A DNA stretch of 64,000 nucleotides from Halicephalobus mephisto. Lineage: Eukaryota; Nematoda; Chromadorea; Rhabditida; Panagrolaimidae. The stretch is taken from positions 186,001 through 250,000 of the forward strand of contig SWDT01000024.1 of assembly GCA_009193035.1 (NCBI GenBank). The letters run 5' to 3'. The notes under the pieces were generated by a model. It saw only the letters and a program-made list of their open reading frames with translations. It made no database searches and was not told where the DNA came from. The translations under genes and the position numbers were made by a program. Shown here in pieces: positions 11,630-23,679 of this stretch (position 1 is the stretch's first letter; each line of letters starts with the position of its first letter).

Positions 11630-13362
11630 ACCATAGTTATATAAGTATTACCGTTAAACATTGGAATAAATGTATATTATAACAGCTGTTCTATGTTCAC
11701 TAGGTAATAAAGTTCAAACTGAGCACTCCGGGAAATTAAAAAACAAAACTACTTTGAAGAGATTAACTGTAAATTTTACAATGTCCCAATTCTGTGGACA
11801 GTTATTAGAAACACTTCCGTAACATAGAATAAACTTCTACTACAGCCCAGCAACTAAATTACACCAGCATTTTTAGTTTATAGTTCATTTAATTAACTTA
11901 AACTTTCATCTCAAAAGTCCATGCAAGAGTTCAATGATTCCTTTCAGATTTAAAGTTGGTCCTTGAAGAAGCATCGGAGATCCTGATGGATGGATAGAAT
12001 TCAAATGTAATGTAAGCAATTGAATTTTATCTAACCAAAAGACAGAATCTTAATTTTGAGAATTCTAGATTTTAATGTCACAAAGCCTTCTGAAGCACAT
12101 AAGAATCCATTTATCCCAAGTGTAAGGAGGATCGAGAGAATATTATGTCTGCAACATAAGGTTTTGTTTATTGGATTATCATTGTGTTTTCTGTTACTAT
12201 TGTTATCTATATTTTATAAGGTATTTAATATATGATAAAGAAGAGGTTTTATCCGGCATCCACAATAAGATTAAAAAACTGTTTGGGATATATCAATATC
12301 AACAATATTGAGATCAATCTCCAGGTTCTAATTTGTGGTTTAGGCTCTGTAAGGTTGATTGCTTCATTATAAATAATTTCTCATCAATTCTTCAGGACGT
12401 CATAAAAGTTTACCCTAAGACTTCATATAAAAGTTCAAAATTACACAAGGTGTTTTTCAACAATTTAAAAGTGTTACCAAAAGTTTCGATTATAAAGAAT
12501 ACTCACTAACTCAATTAGAGGTGTAAAAAAGTCAAGTATCTTTGTTCAATGACAATTAATATTCTAATTAGCAATAAACATTACTATTTGTATTGTTTCC
12601 TAAGTAGTCATACAGAAGCAGATCTGACTTTTGTCTTATGATATTTTTCCCTCATTACTTATTCTATATACTTTTATTATTTTAGTCATAATAAAGTAGA
12701 ATCTATAACTGTCAATCTCCAGGTGTTTGTTTCTCACTTTGCAAATTTTAGAGTTTCGTAGAAAATAAGAAGTATTTATTAATTAAAAGAATTACGGCAT
12801 ATAAGGTACTCCAGAATGTTTACAAAATAATTCAACAGCAACTACGACATTTTCGTAGCTCCTTTTGTGAAACAAATTCGTTAATCATTTAACTAAATAT
12901 CAAAAATGACGCAATTAAATGTGATTTTTCAAGAATATTTATCATCAAGATTTCCCTCTACATCACGAAGGTAAATTTCAAATGTAAGCGTTCTATTCCA
13001 AGGTTCATTCCCAACAAAGAAATTGGACAGCTATTTTTTTTAAGTTAATTCAAAAATGTCACTGAGGATCGTATCATAGAAATGCCATTCTGTATCTTCT
13101 TCTTTGTTTATATTACTTCAATCGGAATTAAATAAAAGTCCCCTCACATTTCGAAAACATGATTTTGTGGTCTTTTGAAGATCAAGAAAACACCCAAGAT
13201 GCCTGACTCAATAAAACGTATCTGAGTCTGCTTAGTATTTACCAAGTTATTACACTTTCAAACGTAGCATTTTAAATGATAGTCTGCATTCTTATAATCT
13301 GCACTTACAAACAACTCTTCTTGTAGTCAAAGTTGGAAAGTTCATTCTTCCTACATTGAATA
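11630..13362. other. spacer upstream of receptor 3
   Basis: 1.7 kb AT-rich spacer. It includes the receptor 2 poly(A) site and, near 12706-12735, the third copy of the shared block with CAGGTGTTTGTTT (12720), 643 bp before the receptor 3 start. No SulP remnant was recognised here, unlike the preceding spacer. No coding signal seen. Confidence 0.4.
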
Positions 13363-14541
13363 ATGTCTGATGCAGTTCTCGCTAATCTAACTTCAGAAGC
13401 AGTTAGAACTGGGCACAGTATCTTCTTCTGGGGACTATTTATTTTTTCCATCCTTGGATGTCTTTTAGAATGCCTAGTGTTTATTTTCTTCTGCAGTGAA
13501 TTTTTGAAACCAGGTTCATCTCATCTAAAAACGACTTATTTTCTCATTTTAAATTATGGTTATTTGATTGACATCATTACCAACATTGTCTGGAATCTAG
13601 TAGGAATAATTGAACCCAATTATTCAGGAACAATGACACTTTTTGCTACTATCATTCATCGTTACGCTGACTTCCAATTGGGATTTTGGTCAGCTCTCAT
13701 GGGGGTCAACAGATATACTGCATTGGTTTATCCACTTGGTCATAATAAGGTCAGCGAAAAGATTATTATTCAAAATTTCTTTGTAAATGTTTAAAAATAA
13801 TTTCAAGAGTTTTCTAAACATGATCGACCACTAATTATTTGTAGCAGAAATTGCGTGGATAGTGATGGAAAAAAGACATTTTTTTGAAGTTCGCAGACAC
13901 TATCCCGAATTCATCAATAGGTGAAAAAACTGTCCTGAAAACTTTTCCTCGTTGACAATATTCAGCGTTTTTTAGCAATTTGTTTTCAGATTTGGAAGGG
14001 ACTTCCATTATTCATCATTATGTTGATTCTTGTAATTTTTCCGTTGGTTATTGGATGCAAATATTTCCTGAAACCTTGTCCCTTGTTCATTGGTAATATC
14101 GCCTGTGTCTCCAATATGAACAAATACTACATTTTTATTGCAACAGTAAATATCACTTTCTGTTGTATTACTCTGATCATCATTCTTATCGGAAACTTGC
14201 GCACTAAGAAATACAACGCCGCCTCTAGCATCACAAAGAAGATCGAAAGAAGACTAATTTGGCAAACAGCCGCTTCGACAACGGTGCTGATATTGTATTA
14301 CGTTTGCAATGTTGTAGGGTTCCTGATTATGTCTACAAATTTTATGACAGCATTTATGTTTCAAACAATTGCGATGTATTTGTACTGTTTCCACACATAT
14401 CCCCCCATAGTTATCCTGTTCGTCATTTCACCCATATTTAGGAACCAATTCTTCGAATTTTACAGATTAAACAAATGCTTGAAATCAAAGAAGAACGACG
14501 CCTTTTTCGTCAAAAGTACAAATAGAACAGCACATATATAA
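13363..14541 (+). CDS. serpentine chemoreceptor, srg-superfamily type (receptor 3)
   Basis: Third tandem paralogue, more diverged. Exons 13363-13749 and 13990-14541 give 312 residues. It keeps FQLGFWSALMGVNRYTALVYP, HNK|IW at the intron, ERRLIWQTAA and TYPPIVILFVISP. The intron 13750-13989 contains a well-preserved palindromic repeat at 13857-13906. AATAAA lies at about 14560. Frames are intact. Same reasoning and limits as for receptor 1. Confidence 0.85.
13857..13906 (+). repeat. palindromic repeat in receptor 3 intron
   Basis: GGATAGTGATGG at the left and GACACTATCC at the right, with TTTTTTTGAAGTTC between, preceded by the usual flank AGAAATTGCG. One of the clearer copies outside the 53-64 kb region. 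Confidence 0.8.
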
Positions 14542-14999
14542 TTATCCGTGTTAGAACTTGAATAAATATGCACTCTAATAACGTTTAATACTTGTTTACT
14601 GGTAAACTTTGAAAGTGAAAATTGCCAGACATTATGGAACGTCATGATTGCAAATAAAAGTGCTTTGAATTAAGGAAGTTTGTAGTTTTGAAACCGAATT
14701 ATCAAAGCACAAAAGGGAACCATCAAAATATTACAGAAAATTGTTGAAATATTGATGACAAAAAACAATTTTTGTAATTTCTAGATGATATTCACTTCCA
14801 ATGTGAATTCAGAGTTTTTGTTTCAGTCATAGTCTACAGTGTTGATTCTCATAAAAGTACCTTTGGTTTCCTATGGAAATTGCCATTTTTGAGAAATTTG
14901 ATTTCTCTTCTTCCATTGGAAATTTCTATAAGAAAACAAACGTGAAAAGAATGTAAAAGACAAGAGCAATTTTTACACGCTATATGAAAATGACAACTT

Positions 15000-15345
15000 C
15001 CCCTTCGCCACCCTTAGAAACTGATATTGTGGAACTTTCGATCGGCAGAACTGTAACTAAACGTTGGATAATCATTAAACAGGAGAAGGAAGCTGTGGCA
15101 TTGCTTACTTGGTCGAGGACAAAAGAAATAAAACGAAAGCAGTTCTTAAAGCAGAATCCGATGCCATCGCCGGTATTTCTGTCCTGAAACTGGAAGTCCC
15201 AGTACTCAAAAGAATGCAGGGAATAAGTTTATAGTCCAGTTACTGGCTTCAAACACAATGAAGAGATACTGCTACATGTGATGACCCTTTTCGGACCCAG
15301 TTTGGTTCGACTATTCCAGCAATGTAAGGACTTTCCCATTCAAGA
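15000..15345 (+). pseudogene. tau-tubulin/CK1-like protein kinase remnant
   Basis: Conceptual pieces in different frames resemble the N-lobe of nematode TTBK-like kinases. GRTVTKRWIIIK is read near 15042-15080; then, after a one-base shift, the glycine-loop piece GEGSCGIAYLVEDK and KAVLKAES (catalytic Lys region) with VLKLEVPVLKRMQG (15081-15220); then, after a stop and another shift, VQLLAS, and after a further shift VMTLFGPSLVRLFQQC (to about 15330). At least two or three frameshifts plus in-frame stops, and no downstream catalytic loop or DFG, show it is broken. It is recognised only by translation pattern; its intact relative is not in this window (the CK1 at 30503 is a different subfamily). 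Confidence 0.7.
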
Positions 15346-15918
15346 ATTGAAAACTCAATTTATCAGTGAAAAATTAAACTAAATTTATCAAATAGTTGCT
15401 TTTGCTTAACTGAATTTTGGACAGTTTCATTTTCGGAAAATGACAAATTCTATCGAAATTTTGTGCGAAAGATTTTTAACAAAGTTACCATATATCTAAA
15501 CTGTTGTTACCTATTTTGACTTCACGAAAAATCAACCTACATATAACTCTGCCAATTCTTTTCCAAGTTCTTGAGGATTCTGAATTACCAGCAGACTACA
15601 TAGTGGACTAAACTACGCTGAAACCATTTAACAATGTTCATACCGCATATTGTCATATCGTAATGAAAAATACTTGTTTTATAATTTTACTAATTTCCCA
15701 CACCGAGAATGAATTATAAAATTTTACTGATGAAAAAGTGAATTTTCTTAATTCCGATTTCGTAGGTCGCGCGCAACGTGCAAATGTCTCCTCATTTCGT
15801 TTTTGATGACTTTCTTTTTCACTTTTTCCCGTGATTGTCATTTCATCTTTCATAAATGATTGGTTTATTTTTCCATTTAGTTAATTAATATTTATTCTTT
15901 TAGACCTATAATTCAAAG
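15346..15918. other. spacer upstream of the Rpn13 gene
   Basis: AT-rich spacer without recognised features apart from the region immediately upstream of the Rpn13 start, which presumably contains its promoter (a GC-richer patch GGTCGCGCGCAACG near 15764). Confidence 0.3.
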
Positions 15919-17413
15919 ATGAGTGTCATGTTTGCATCTACTCCGTCTGGAGCTCGTGGAAACAACGGGAACTTGCTCGAATTCCGTGCTGGCCAAGCCC
16001 GTCTCGAAGCAGTTGAATCTGATTCTGACAAACGTAAAGTTGTCTCCGACAAGACCAAGGGCCTTGTCTACATCAAGCAGAGTCAAGATCAGCTCATGCA
16101 TTTCTACTGGAAGAATCGTGAAACTAACGCTGTTGAAGTTGTGAGCTTTCCGAAATTGCTTTTCATATATCAATTTTATCCTTTAGGATCTGATTATCTT
16201 CCCTGGCGACACAGAATTCATCAAAGTGAAGGAATGCGCTGATGGAAGGATGTTTATGCTCAAGTTCAAGAACACCAGTGACCAGCGGAAACTTTTCTGG
16301 CTCCAGGATCCTCCGAAGGACAAGGACGACGAATTAGTCAAGAAAGTCAATGACTTGCTGAATAATCCTCCACCTCAACGTCATGGTGCTCGTGGAGGTT
16401 CCGAACGCAGTGCTAATGCTTTAAACGCTCTTGCTCAACTTGGCAATGGAGAGGATATTGGTGCTCTTGGGAATATGGATCAGAGTCAACTCATGCAACT
16501 CTTCAGCTTAATGCAAGGTGGTGGTGGAGCTGACCTTATCCCTCAGTTGGCTATCAACAATCGTTCCGGGGACAAAGAGTACTGTTTCCACTTCCGTTTT
16601 TATATAAAATCCTGTTTTCAGAGGAGCTGTCGATGACCCCAGTGGTTCTGGTCCTGTCCCAGTGCAGGTTCCTAGCAGTGGCAAAGATACCGACGATCCC
16701 GATAGAGGTGCTTCTAGCTCCAGGAAGAACGTCCGTATCAAGCCCGATCAACTTCGCTCCATCCTCAATCAAGTCGTTGCAAGGAAATCTGAACCGAGTT
16801 CTGAGAGTTCTCGTCAGCCATCAATCGAGTTTTCTGATGTCCTCAACAAAGCAACCGTCGGGTCATCACTCGAATCTAATGCCGATCGTTTGGTTCCTCA
16901 TCTTCCTAACCAAGAACCCATAAAGCAGAATAAGGAAGAACTCCAAGGCACTCTTTCAACTCCTCAGTTCCGCCAAGCAGTCAACACCTTTGGGATGGCT
17001 TTCCAGACTGGTCAAATGGGGCCTGCATTGAAGCAATTTGAACTCAATAACGATACCATCCAAGCTGCAGAACGTGGCAACATTTTGGAATTCGCCAAGA
17101 AGCTCACTGACGCCGAATCTAACCAGAAACGAGGTAAGTTTTTAAAATTTCCTTTTAAAGGAAGTGAACTCAGTATAGTCCTTCCTTGTTGCTGCCGGTT
17201 TTGGCATGAAATGAAGAATCATTCCATCTGTTCTTTTTCATAGCCGATACCGGAGCCAAAAAACGTCCTTGTCCAGAAATAGGCGCTCCAATTCCAGAAA
17301 TCGATGCTGAAATCAATGCTGAAGCTGACGCCCAAGAGACAACTGAATCTGCCATCAAGGAGCCTTCAGCCAAGAAGGGCAAGCCTGATGATGATACGAT
17401 GGATTTGGATTGA
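15919..17413 (+). CDS. rpn-13: proteasomal ubiquitin receptor Rpn13/ADRM1
   Basis: Subunit of the 26S proteasome regulatory particle; its N-terminal Pru domain binds ubiquitin and Rpn2, and its C-terminal DEUBAD domain binds the deubiquitinase UCH37. Exons 15919-16140, 16187-16578, 16622-17133 and 17244-17413 give 431 residues, close to the family length. Seen: Pru domain about residues 15-130 ([41 protein letters not shown]), a flexible Asn/Gly/Ser-rich linker, DEUBAD-like region about 300-385 ([32 protein letters not shown]), and an acidic C-terminus ending DDTMDLD. The second Met (residue 4) is an alternative start. Divergently placed to no gene; it converges with the GST on the other strand, 296 bp away. 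Confidence 0.93.
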
Positions 17414-17709
17414 TATGTTTCGGTGGGAAATGTGTATAAGGTAATCTTTATTTATTGGACTGGCAATCCTGTTAAATGAACAAGTCAATGGAATGAATAT
17501 TTTTCGGAATCATAGTAACGTTGGGAGAGACTAAAATCTTCGTCAAATATGGGAAGTAGGGAAGTAAACAGATCTACACAAGCATCTACAGCTTGAACAA
17601 GACGATCAGAAACCCACATTCTAGAAATCGATTACGTTAGTTTTGGAGAAGATCTAGACTGAAAGAACGACCCAATTTTGAAAGTGATTGGGTCGATTGA
17701 ATCTTGTGA

Positions 17710-18380
17710 CTAAAAGTTGGATTGCTGCCTCTTACTAATGTGCTGCTTGATCTCGGGGAGATTGTGGATACGTTCAATGAGCTCCATGATATGGGGATAG
17801 GCCTCCAAAGCATCTTTCTCTCCGTACTCGATGAATCTGGAGAAGAACTCGGCAGCCAAAATGTCGACCCAGGTAACCTTGCCGATAGCGAGGCAACTTC
17901 CCCCATTTTCGACGAGGAATTTCTCGTAGTTGGAGGCAACTTGGGTGAGAGCGGGTCTAGTTTTGAGCTTGAAGAACTCAGTTTTGTCGGCTTTGAAGAA
18001 ACCAAGACAAATAGGGCCGAATTCGCGAATTCCTTCTTTGAGTTGAGCGTCAATGAGCAAGTCTCCGAGGGAGTCGATCTTGGCGTTTTCGAGATTGTTG
18101 GAACCAGCGAAACCGAATTCCCGTCCTAGGTAGCGGAGGATAGCATTAGTATTGGCAATTTTGATTCCGTCGACGTCGAGAACAGGGAGTTGGCCGAAGG
18201 GCGTTTCTAGAAAGGAATCAGCAAAAAGTTAAAAAAAATAAACCAACCTTCCTTGAAGCTCCCCCAAGTTTCGGCATCCAGTCTTTTGTCTTCAAAAGGG
18301 ACTTTCGCGAGAGCGAGGATTTGACGAATAGCCTCTCCACGGCCTCTGGCATTGAAGTAATACAGTTTGTAGCTTACCAT
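17710..18380 (-). CDS. glutathione S-transferase, nematode sigma-type
   Basis: Cytosolic enzyme conjugating glutathione to electrophiles. Read on the minus strand, exons 18380-18248 and 18206-17710 give 209 residues, typical for the class. The N-terminal thioredoxin-like domain starts MVSYKLYYFNARGRGE with the catalytic Tyr8; PFGQLPVLDVDG is the cis-Pro glutathione-binding loop, followed by ANTNAILRYLG. The helical C-terminal domain carries the AIGKVTWVDILAAEFF pattern (N-capping box region). The 41 nt intron interrupts the N-terminal domain. Worms have many gst paralogues; no specific symbol is assigned. Confidence 0.93.
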
Positions 18381-19309
18381 TTTAACTCTGAAATAAATCG
18401 AAATTGTGAAAAATCAACACAACCACGGGATTAACAATCAAAATCATCGATCCGTAATTGAAACAGACAAAAACAAGTGAATTCGTGGCAGCAATTTTCC
18501 GACAATAAACCATTATTTGAACTTTGATTTCACATCGAGGCAAAGAAAGTATTTAGGGAGCTCATTATGTCGTTTTACAAATGATGCAAGAATCAAGTGG
18601 CAGACCAAACTGATTCATATATAAAGAAGTAAACTCTTGATAGATCAATAAGACGAAAGACCATTTAGTCACTGTAAACAAAGAGAACAATAATCCAAAC
18701 GTTATCAAAGAATATAGAGCAAAACAGAGAGAAAGATCATTTTGAATTTATTCAACGAAAACCAGTATGGGGCACAAACTAGATCCTTTTCAAGTTATGG
18801 ATTCAAGAGTGAAGATTAATATGAAATAAGCTAGAAAACAAAATCAAAAGAAAGCAAAGCTTCAAAGATGAAAAACATGGAAAGTAGGCGAAAAATAAGA
18901 AACAACTCTAGTAAACAAGACCCACTTTGGCACGTATGCAATGGGACAAAATTGGTCACTGACCGCGGTAATAAAAATGTCGAAATTCCTTGCTTGTTTT
19001 CCTGATCTCCGAAGTTATGGCTGACTGTTAATCTTGTTTTCGCCTTAGAACTTGATCTTTTTTGTTTCTCAACGACTTTTACACATGTTGGCCTTGGTTC
19101 CAATAGTTTTCTGAAACCTGCATGTGGGAATTCAAAACCAAAAATTGATCTTCGGGTTTTCATATATCAAGAAGAACGAATTTCCCAAATTAAATCCCGG
19201 TCATTGTTAGGTCTTTTGACGTGTTTGTATATCAGATAATTAGTTTTTGGTCCATTGATTTTTCATGCACGTGGAATTGACCGTCTTTATCCGTGATGTT
19301 TTCCAGGAA
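18381..19309. other. spacer between divergent GST and BTB genes
   Basis: About 930 bp bidirectional upstream region. Contains one exact TTTCATATATCAA motif at about 19158. ORFs on the minus strand (18831-19163) have no recognisable domain and poor coding character, so they are not called as genes. Confidence 0.4.
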
Positions 19310-20945
19310 ATGTCACAGAGAAAAATGAACCTGCTGCATGAGCCATTGAAACCATTTTCGATCGACAATCCGCGTCCTAATCGGTCTAGATCCCCGGGAC
19401 AAAGAATTCACCATAAATCTCATTTTTCGGTTTCTGGATTCCAATATCAAGGAAAATCCCCCGAAGCAAGAAGACAGTTTTCCTCCGAACGAAAATTACT
19501 AACGCCGGAAATTGTTTCTCGTCAATCTAATCTGTCATCTCCATGGAAAGGTATTCCAAGAAGAAACTCAAGAACAAGGAACAATTCACATGAAAAGGGC
19601 CAGAGCTCAACAAAGCCGTTCTCAAAGGCGGTTTCGAATGCTGACGACTCTTGTTCTTTTCCACCCGCAATTTCTAAGCAGCTGCGGCTAGACGAGTCTA
19701 TTGACCACTCCAGGAAAACAACAGTTGATGAAGTCTGCAGAAATTTCAACTTCCTAAGAATGGATGACGATGAAAGCGATATTGGAGATCGAGATGTGAG
19801 TTTTCATTACATCCGAAATAGTCCTCATATTTCATATTAAAAATCCTTGAAACTTTTCTAAAAAATCAATACAAAAGCTCTTTATTTTCTAGCTGTCTGT
19901 ACGCACATTTTTCCTGACACTTTTTGTACTTTGTTCCTTTAGACAACTCTTGCAAATTTCGACATTTAAGCGCTTCATTGTTGGTATGCTTTTCCAGGTA
20001 GATTATACCCAGCCCCATCCCTCGAGGCCACTTGAAATCAGAGTGGATTCAAGGTCGATATTTGTGGATCCAGAGGCAGCCAAGGATGTCTCTCCTTTGT
20101 TCACCAACTTTTTAGTTAGGGAATTAGTTGCAGGTTTGTTCAGGAACCTCAGGTACATCGTTATTCTGGGAAATTTCAGGAAAACGAAAATGTGTCGAAA
20201 TGCAGAGAGACGACATAACTTTCCCAGAAGTTTTGGCCATGGTTCAAGTGATTTGCCCAACAGAACTCGGAATGTTCCCAAAGCCAGTGGATGCCTCTAA
20301 CTTTATCTCAATAGCAAAGTTGTCGAAGAAATTTAAAGTGCCAAGGTTGAAAGCTGCTTGTGAGCTCTACATCGCCAGGATGTCCCTAGATGACCCCAGT
20401 TTGTCCAATTCTGATTTGGTGTTGTTTCTGGTTGGAAGTTACAAGTACTCCTTGAATAAGGCCACCAGAATAAGATTACTAGAAGCTGTGGTAGGAAGGG
20501 AAGTCAGGAATGTAGATGGCCAAACTTTCCAGGTGCCGGGATTACCAGAGATGATTCACGAAGCGATAAAAAGGTAAGCAAAAATAGCATTTTAAAACTA
20601 AAAATTACTAATTTCCACTTTACCAAAGACGAGTAACTTTGAATTTAGAATATTTCGATATTAGTTTTGTTTTTTAGTTACCGTAATAATCAATTAAATC
20701 ACTCCGAGTTGACGAACGACATCAAACTCAGAATCCCCTGCCGGACTTGTCGGATGGAGCAGCCAAATGTACCACTTCAAGCTGTCAAAGGCGAACTTTC
20801 AACGACTGGAATCCCGGCTTTCGTGATTTGTTCCAGATGTAAATCCACCATCTGCTGTTCTTGTGTTCTGAAGCCATGTAAAAAAGCTCTAGAAGACTTT
20901 GTGGTGAAGTTTTCTGAGACTTTCAACAACAATACTGAGTTCTAA
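19310..20945 (+). CDS. BTB/POZ-domain protein with Cys-rich tail
   Basis: Exons 19310-19795, 19998-20133, 20180-20573 and 20678-20945 join in frame to 427 residues. The start ATG at 19310 is chosen because the frame begins MSQRKMN after a TTTTCCAG, which could also be a splice acceptor to an upstream exon. Residues 1-160 are basic, Ser/Pro-rich and probably disordered. The centre (about 175-300) reads as a divergent BTB fold: IRVDSRSIFVDPEAAKDVSP, DDITFPEVLAMVQVICP, then VDASNFISIAKLSKKFKVPRL and ACELYIARM. The tail holds CRTCRM and VICSRCKSTICCSCV, a possible Cys4-type zinc site. BTB proteins usually dimerise and often act as Cullin-3 adaptors; that role here is inference. No closer family was recognised. 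Confidence 0.75.
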
Positions 20946-21124
20946 TTTTCCAAGGGTTAACTCATATCAATTGTGTAATTAATTTTTATTTGTAACGAGG
21001 CAATGTTCATTGTTAGTCCAAAAATTGAGAAATCGCAACAATCACCGGTCGTTTTTGATATTGGCAAGAAGGTTTCGACTTGACTAGTGAAATAAACCCA
21101 ATCCCAAAAATTCCATTTTGATTT

Positions 21125-22920
21125 TCAAAACTTGATTCTGTTGATGGATTGGTCAAAAGCAGATTGTCTCGCCGGATCAACGAAATCGGCGGCATCTAGC
21201 CCCAAGGGCATGTCACAGTCGTTCTTGTAGTCGTGTTTCAATCCTCTTCCTTCTTCTAGATCGGTCATCTCAAGGTTGAAATGGACAGGCTGGATCTTGG
21301 GGATGTTACTGTGGAAAGTTTTAACGGGTGAAATGTCTTTGTTTTTTGTACCGAAGCCAGAACAGCAGGTGACGACGTCTCCACTCTGGACGGACAAGGC
21401 GGATTCTGAAGGGGCTCCATCACAATAATACGCGACTAGTCTCAGCTTCGGAGCGTGACAGTAAGCGTGTCGGAGTTCTATTGCAAAAGATAGGATGTAC
21501 AGCTGGAAACAGATGGCCAGAAGCCACTCTGAACAGGTTCCGATGACGTGCTCAACGTAATTCTGGAATGAAAAATTAATTTTTAAACAAAATTCAAAAC
21601 TTACGTGTTCATGGCCTGTCCATTTGTAGAGATTACCACTGTCATCGGCAACAAAAGACCCAGGTTGGACTCCGAGGATCGGGCCAAAGACGATCACTGA
21701 AAAGTTACAGTCATTCAACAGGAACTGAATTTGATCCAAATCGGTCCTGCCGCGATTGTTCTGCGCACGTCTTTTTCAGTTTGTTTTTAGTTCTATTTCC
21801 ATCACCTGTTTGTCTTTGAATTTCTCACACAATCCATAAATCCTCAGTTTTATTTTTGCTTACCGTTTCAGGAACTTCTCAGTTTACGAAAGTCCCCAAT
21901 ATCTCCCTCGCTCATCAGTTTTTGCCCAAATTGCTTATTTGCTCCTATTTTAGGTAGATAAAAACTTAAAAAACTCACTGGAAGCAAAGAAGAAAGTTGC
22001 GATAAGACATAGAAATAACCTGCAATGAGACACAATAGGTTTAGCCAGTTTCGGGTTCATCATGTATGAGAAGATCGTCTGAGCCCAAGCGTAGACCAGT
22101 CCGCACCCGAACGCCAGTAGGGCTCCGGTGTAATGGACAATTATCACATTGTTTTCCTGGAAATTTTAATTAAATTCTAATGAACTAAAATAACACGAAC
22201 CTGGAAGTTGGCGACCATGCTGACGCCGAAAGCAGAAGCGTACCCGAGGAACAGAAGGAAGCAGCTGATTCCTCTCCATTTGCCTTCCTAAAATGGGTAA
22301 CTAGAGATTGCTTTCGGTTTGGAACTAACCTTCTGATGTTGATGCCAGTAGAATTCAACAATCTGACGGTGTCTCAAGTAAATACTGCAGGCCACTGTAA
22401 TTTTATCATGATTAAAATTTATAATTATGTCTGATGCGGAGGAATCAACTCTGCAGAAACGCAACCAATTCAGAGAGTACGGTCCCGAAGCGAAAGCCCC
22501 TCATATCAATTAACTGCATTACCGTAGCCGGGAATAACTGTACATCAGTTAATTATTTTTTAACTTTATTATTGTTGATAGTGAATATTCCAAGCTATTT
22601 CCCCCATTACTCAGACCTGAGTCATCGAAGATTAAACTTACAGAATAATGCCGACAAATTCAGAAGCTGTCCGAATATACAAGATTCTGGAGGTATAGTC
22701 CCACTGTCGCTGAAATCGATTTTTAATAATTTTGGTTTTAATTGAACTAACCTGATGTAAGGCCAGAGGGCAGAAACGTGTCCGTTGTAAACAGCAATGA
22801 TGTACCTAAAGTGAACTTTTATTTCCTACCTTTTAAAAATAAAACTTACGAAACAAAAAAGGCGGCTGTTGACAGAACGAAGGTCAAGAAGGGGATTACC
22901 CATACTTTGCTGAGACCCAT
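21125..22920 (-). CDS. DRAM/FRAG1-family six-TM protein
   Basis: Eight exons on the minus strand (22920-22850, 22805-22752, 22709-22642, 22394-22330, 22287-22201, 22156-21979, 21696-21605, 21562-21125) join in frame to 350 residues. Seen: TM1 VWVIPFLTFVLSTAAFFVS, then HVSALWPYIRSDSGTIPPES, the family's luminal loop with a conserved D-x-G-T-x-PPE signature; ACSIYLRHRQI after TM2; HYTGALLAFGCGLVYAWAQT in TM4; and SEWLLAICFQLYILSFAIELR in the last TM. The long soluble tail (about 100 residues) has no known motif. Human DRAM1/2 and TMEM150 proteins act in lysosomal membranes and autophagy or at the plasma membrane; which applies here cannot be told. The second large intron (22395-22641) and one at 21697-21978 are longer than neighbours. 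Confidence 0.85.
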
Positions 22921-23329
22921 AATTTCTGTTGATCAAGTACGAGTAATGATTTTGACGTAAGGAAATCCGAGACTATCAGTAGTCTAAATTATAACTGTCA
23001 AAAATCTAGTTAATAAACGTAAATTTGGATCATGTCAGTAATACACGAAATTTAATTTAATTTACTGGGAATTAACCTAAACGGAAGCGGATCACGAGGG
23101 GCAAATTGGGGCCAGGCGGTTGGCACAAGTAAGTACAGTTCCAAAGTTTCTAATTTGACCGTTTTCACGATAAGTTTAACTTTCTCGAAATCATTGTTGA
23201 CAGTTCAAGAATTGTGTTGTCGCAAATCAGAAGTGTTTCTGCAAAGTTCCAAAACACAAATTTTAAAGATTTAGAATCTTGGTTTAGATATTAATTCTGG
23301 ATTTTTCCCAGATCCTGAAAACTTATAAT

Positions 23330-23500
23330 ATTATAAATGTCCCAGAAGGTTCCATCCAATTCTGAAGGCTTCGTATGATTCTGGGAATTTCCATAAGATT
23401 CTAAAAGACTTCGGAAATTTCTCATTTCCAAAGATTTCGAAATTTTCCATTTTATTCTGCAAAATTTTGGAAAATTCCACGAAATTCAGATCTTGTTGAT
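23330..23500. repeat. degenerate GATTCTGGAA-type repeat
   Basis: Run of short related words such as GATTCTGGGAATTTCC and GATTCTAAAAGACTTC spaced about 25-35 bp apart. Similar runs occur at 27040-27260, 28865-28985 and 29105-29300, the last being long enough to leave an open frame by chance. Confidence 0.5.
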
Positions 23501-23629
23501 TATTTTTAAAATATCAAAACTCCACCCAATGGTTTCGAAAGTTTGTAATTATATGAAATGACAACGATTAAAATGAAAAATATCGAAATTAACCCCCACA
23601 GTATTTTAGAATTATTTGTGGATAGTGTA

Positions 23630-23679
23630 TCGATCGACCGTAAACATGACCAATTTCGAACACTATCCATAATTGCATA
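23630..23679 (+). repeat. palindromic repeat, isolated copy
   Basis: GGATAGTGTATCGATCG at the left and GAACACTATCC at the right. It is the only clear copy between about 14 and 53 kb. Confidence 0.7.

Noticed and set aside
18831..19163. 110-codon minus-strand ORF
   Set aside because: No domain, no upstream promoter logic, and it lies in a divergent spacer; composition does not look coding.
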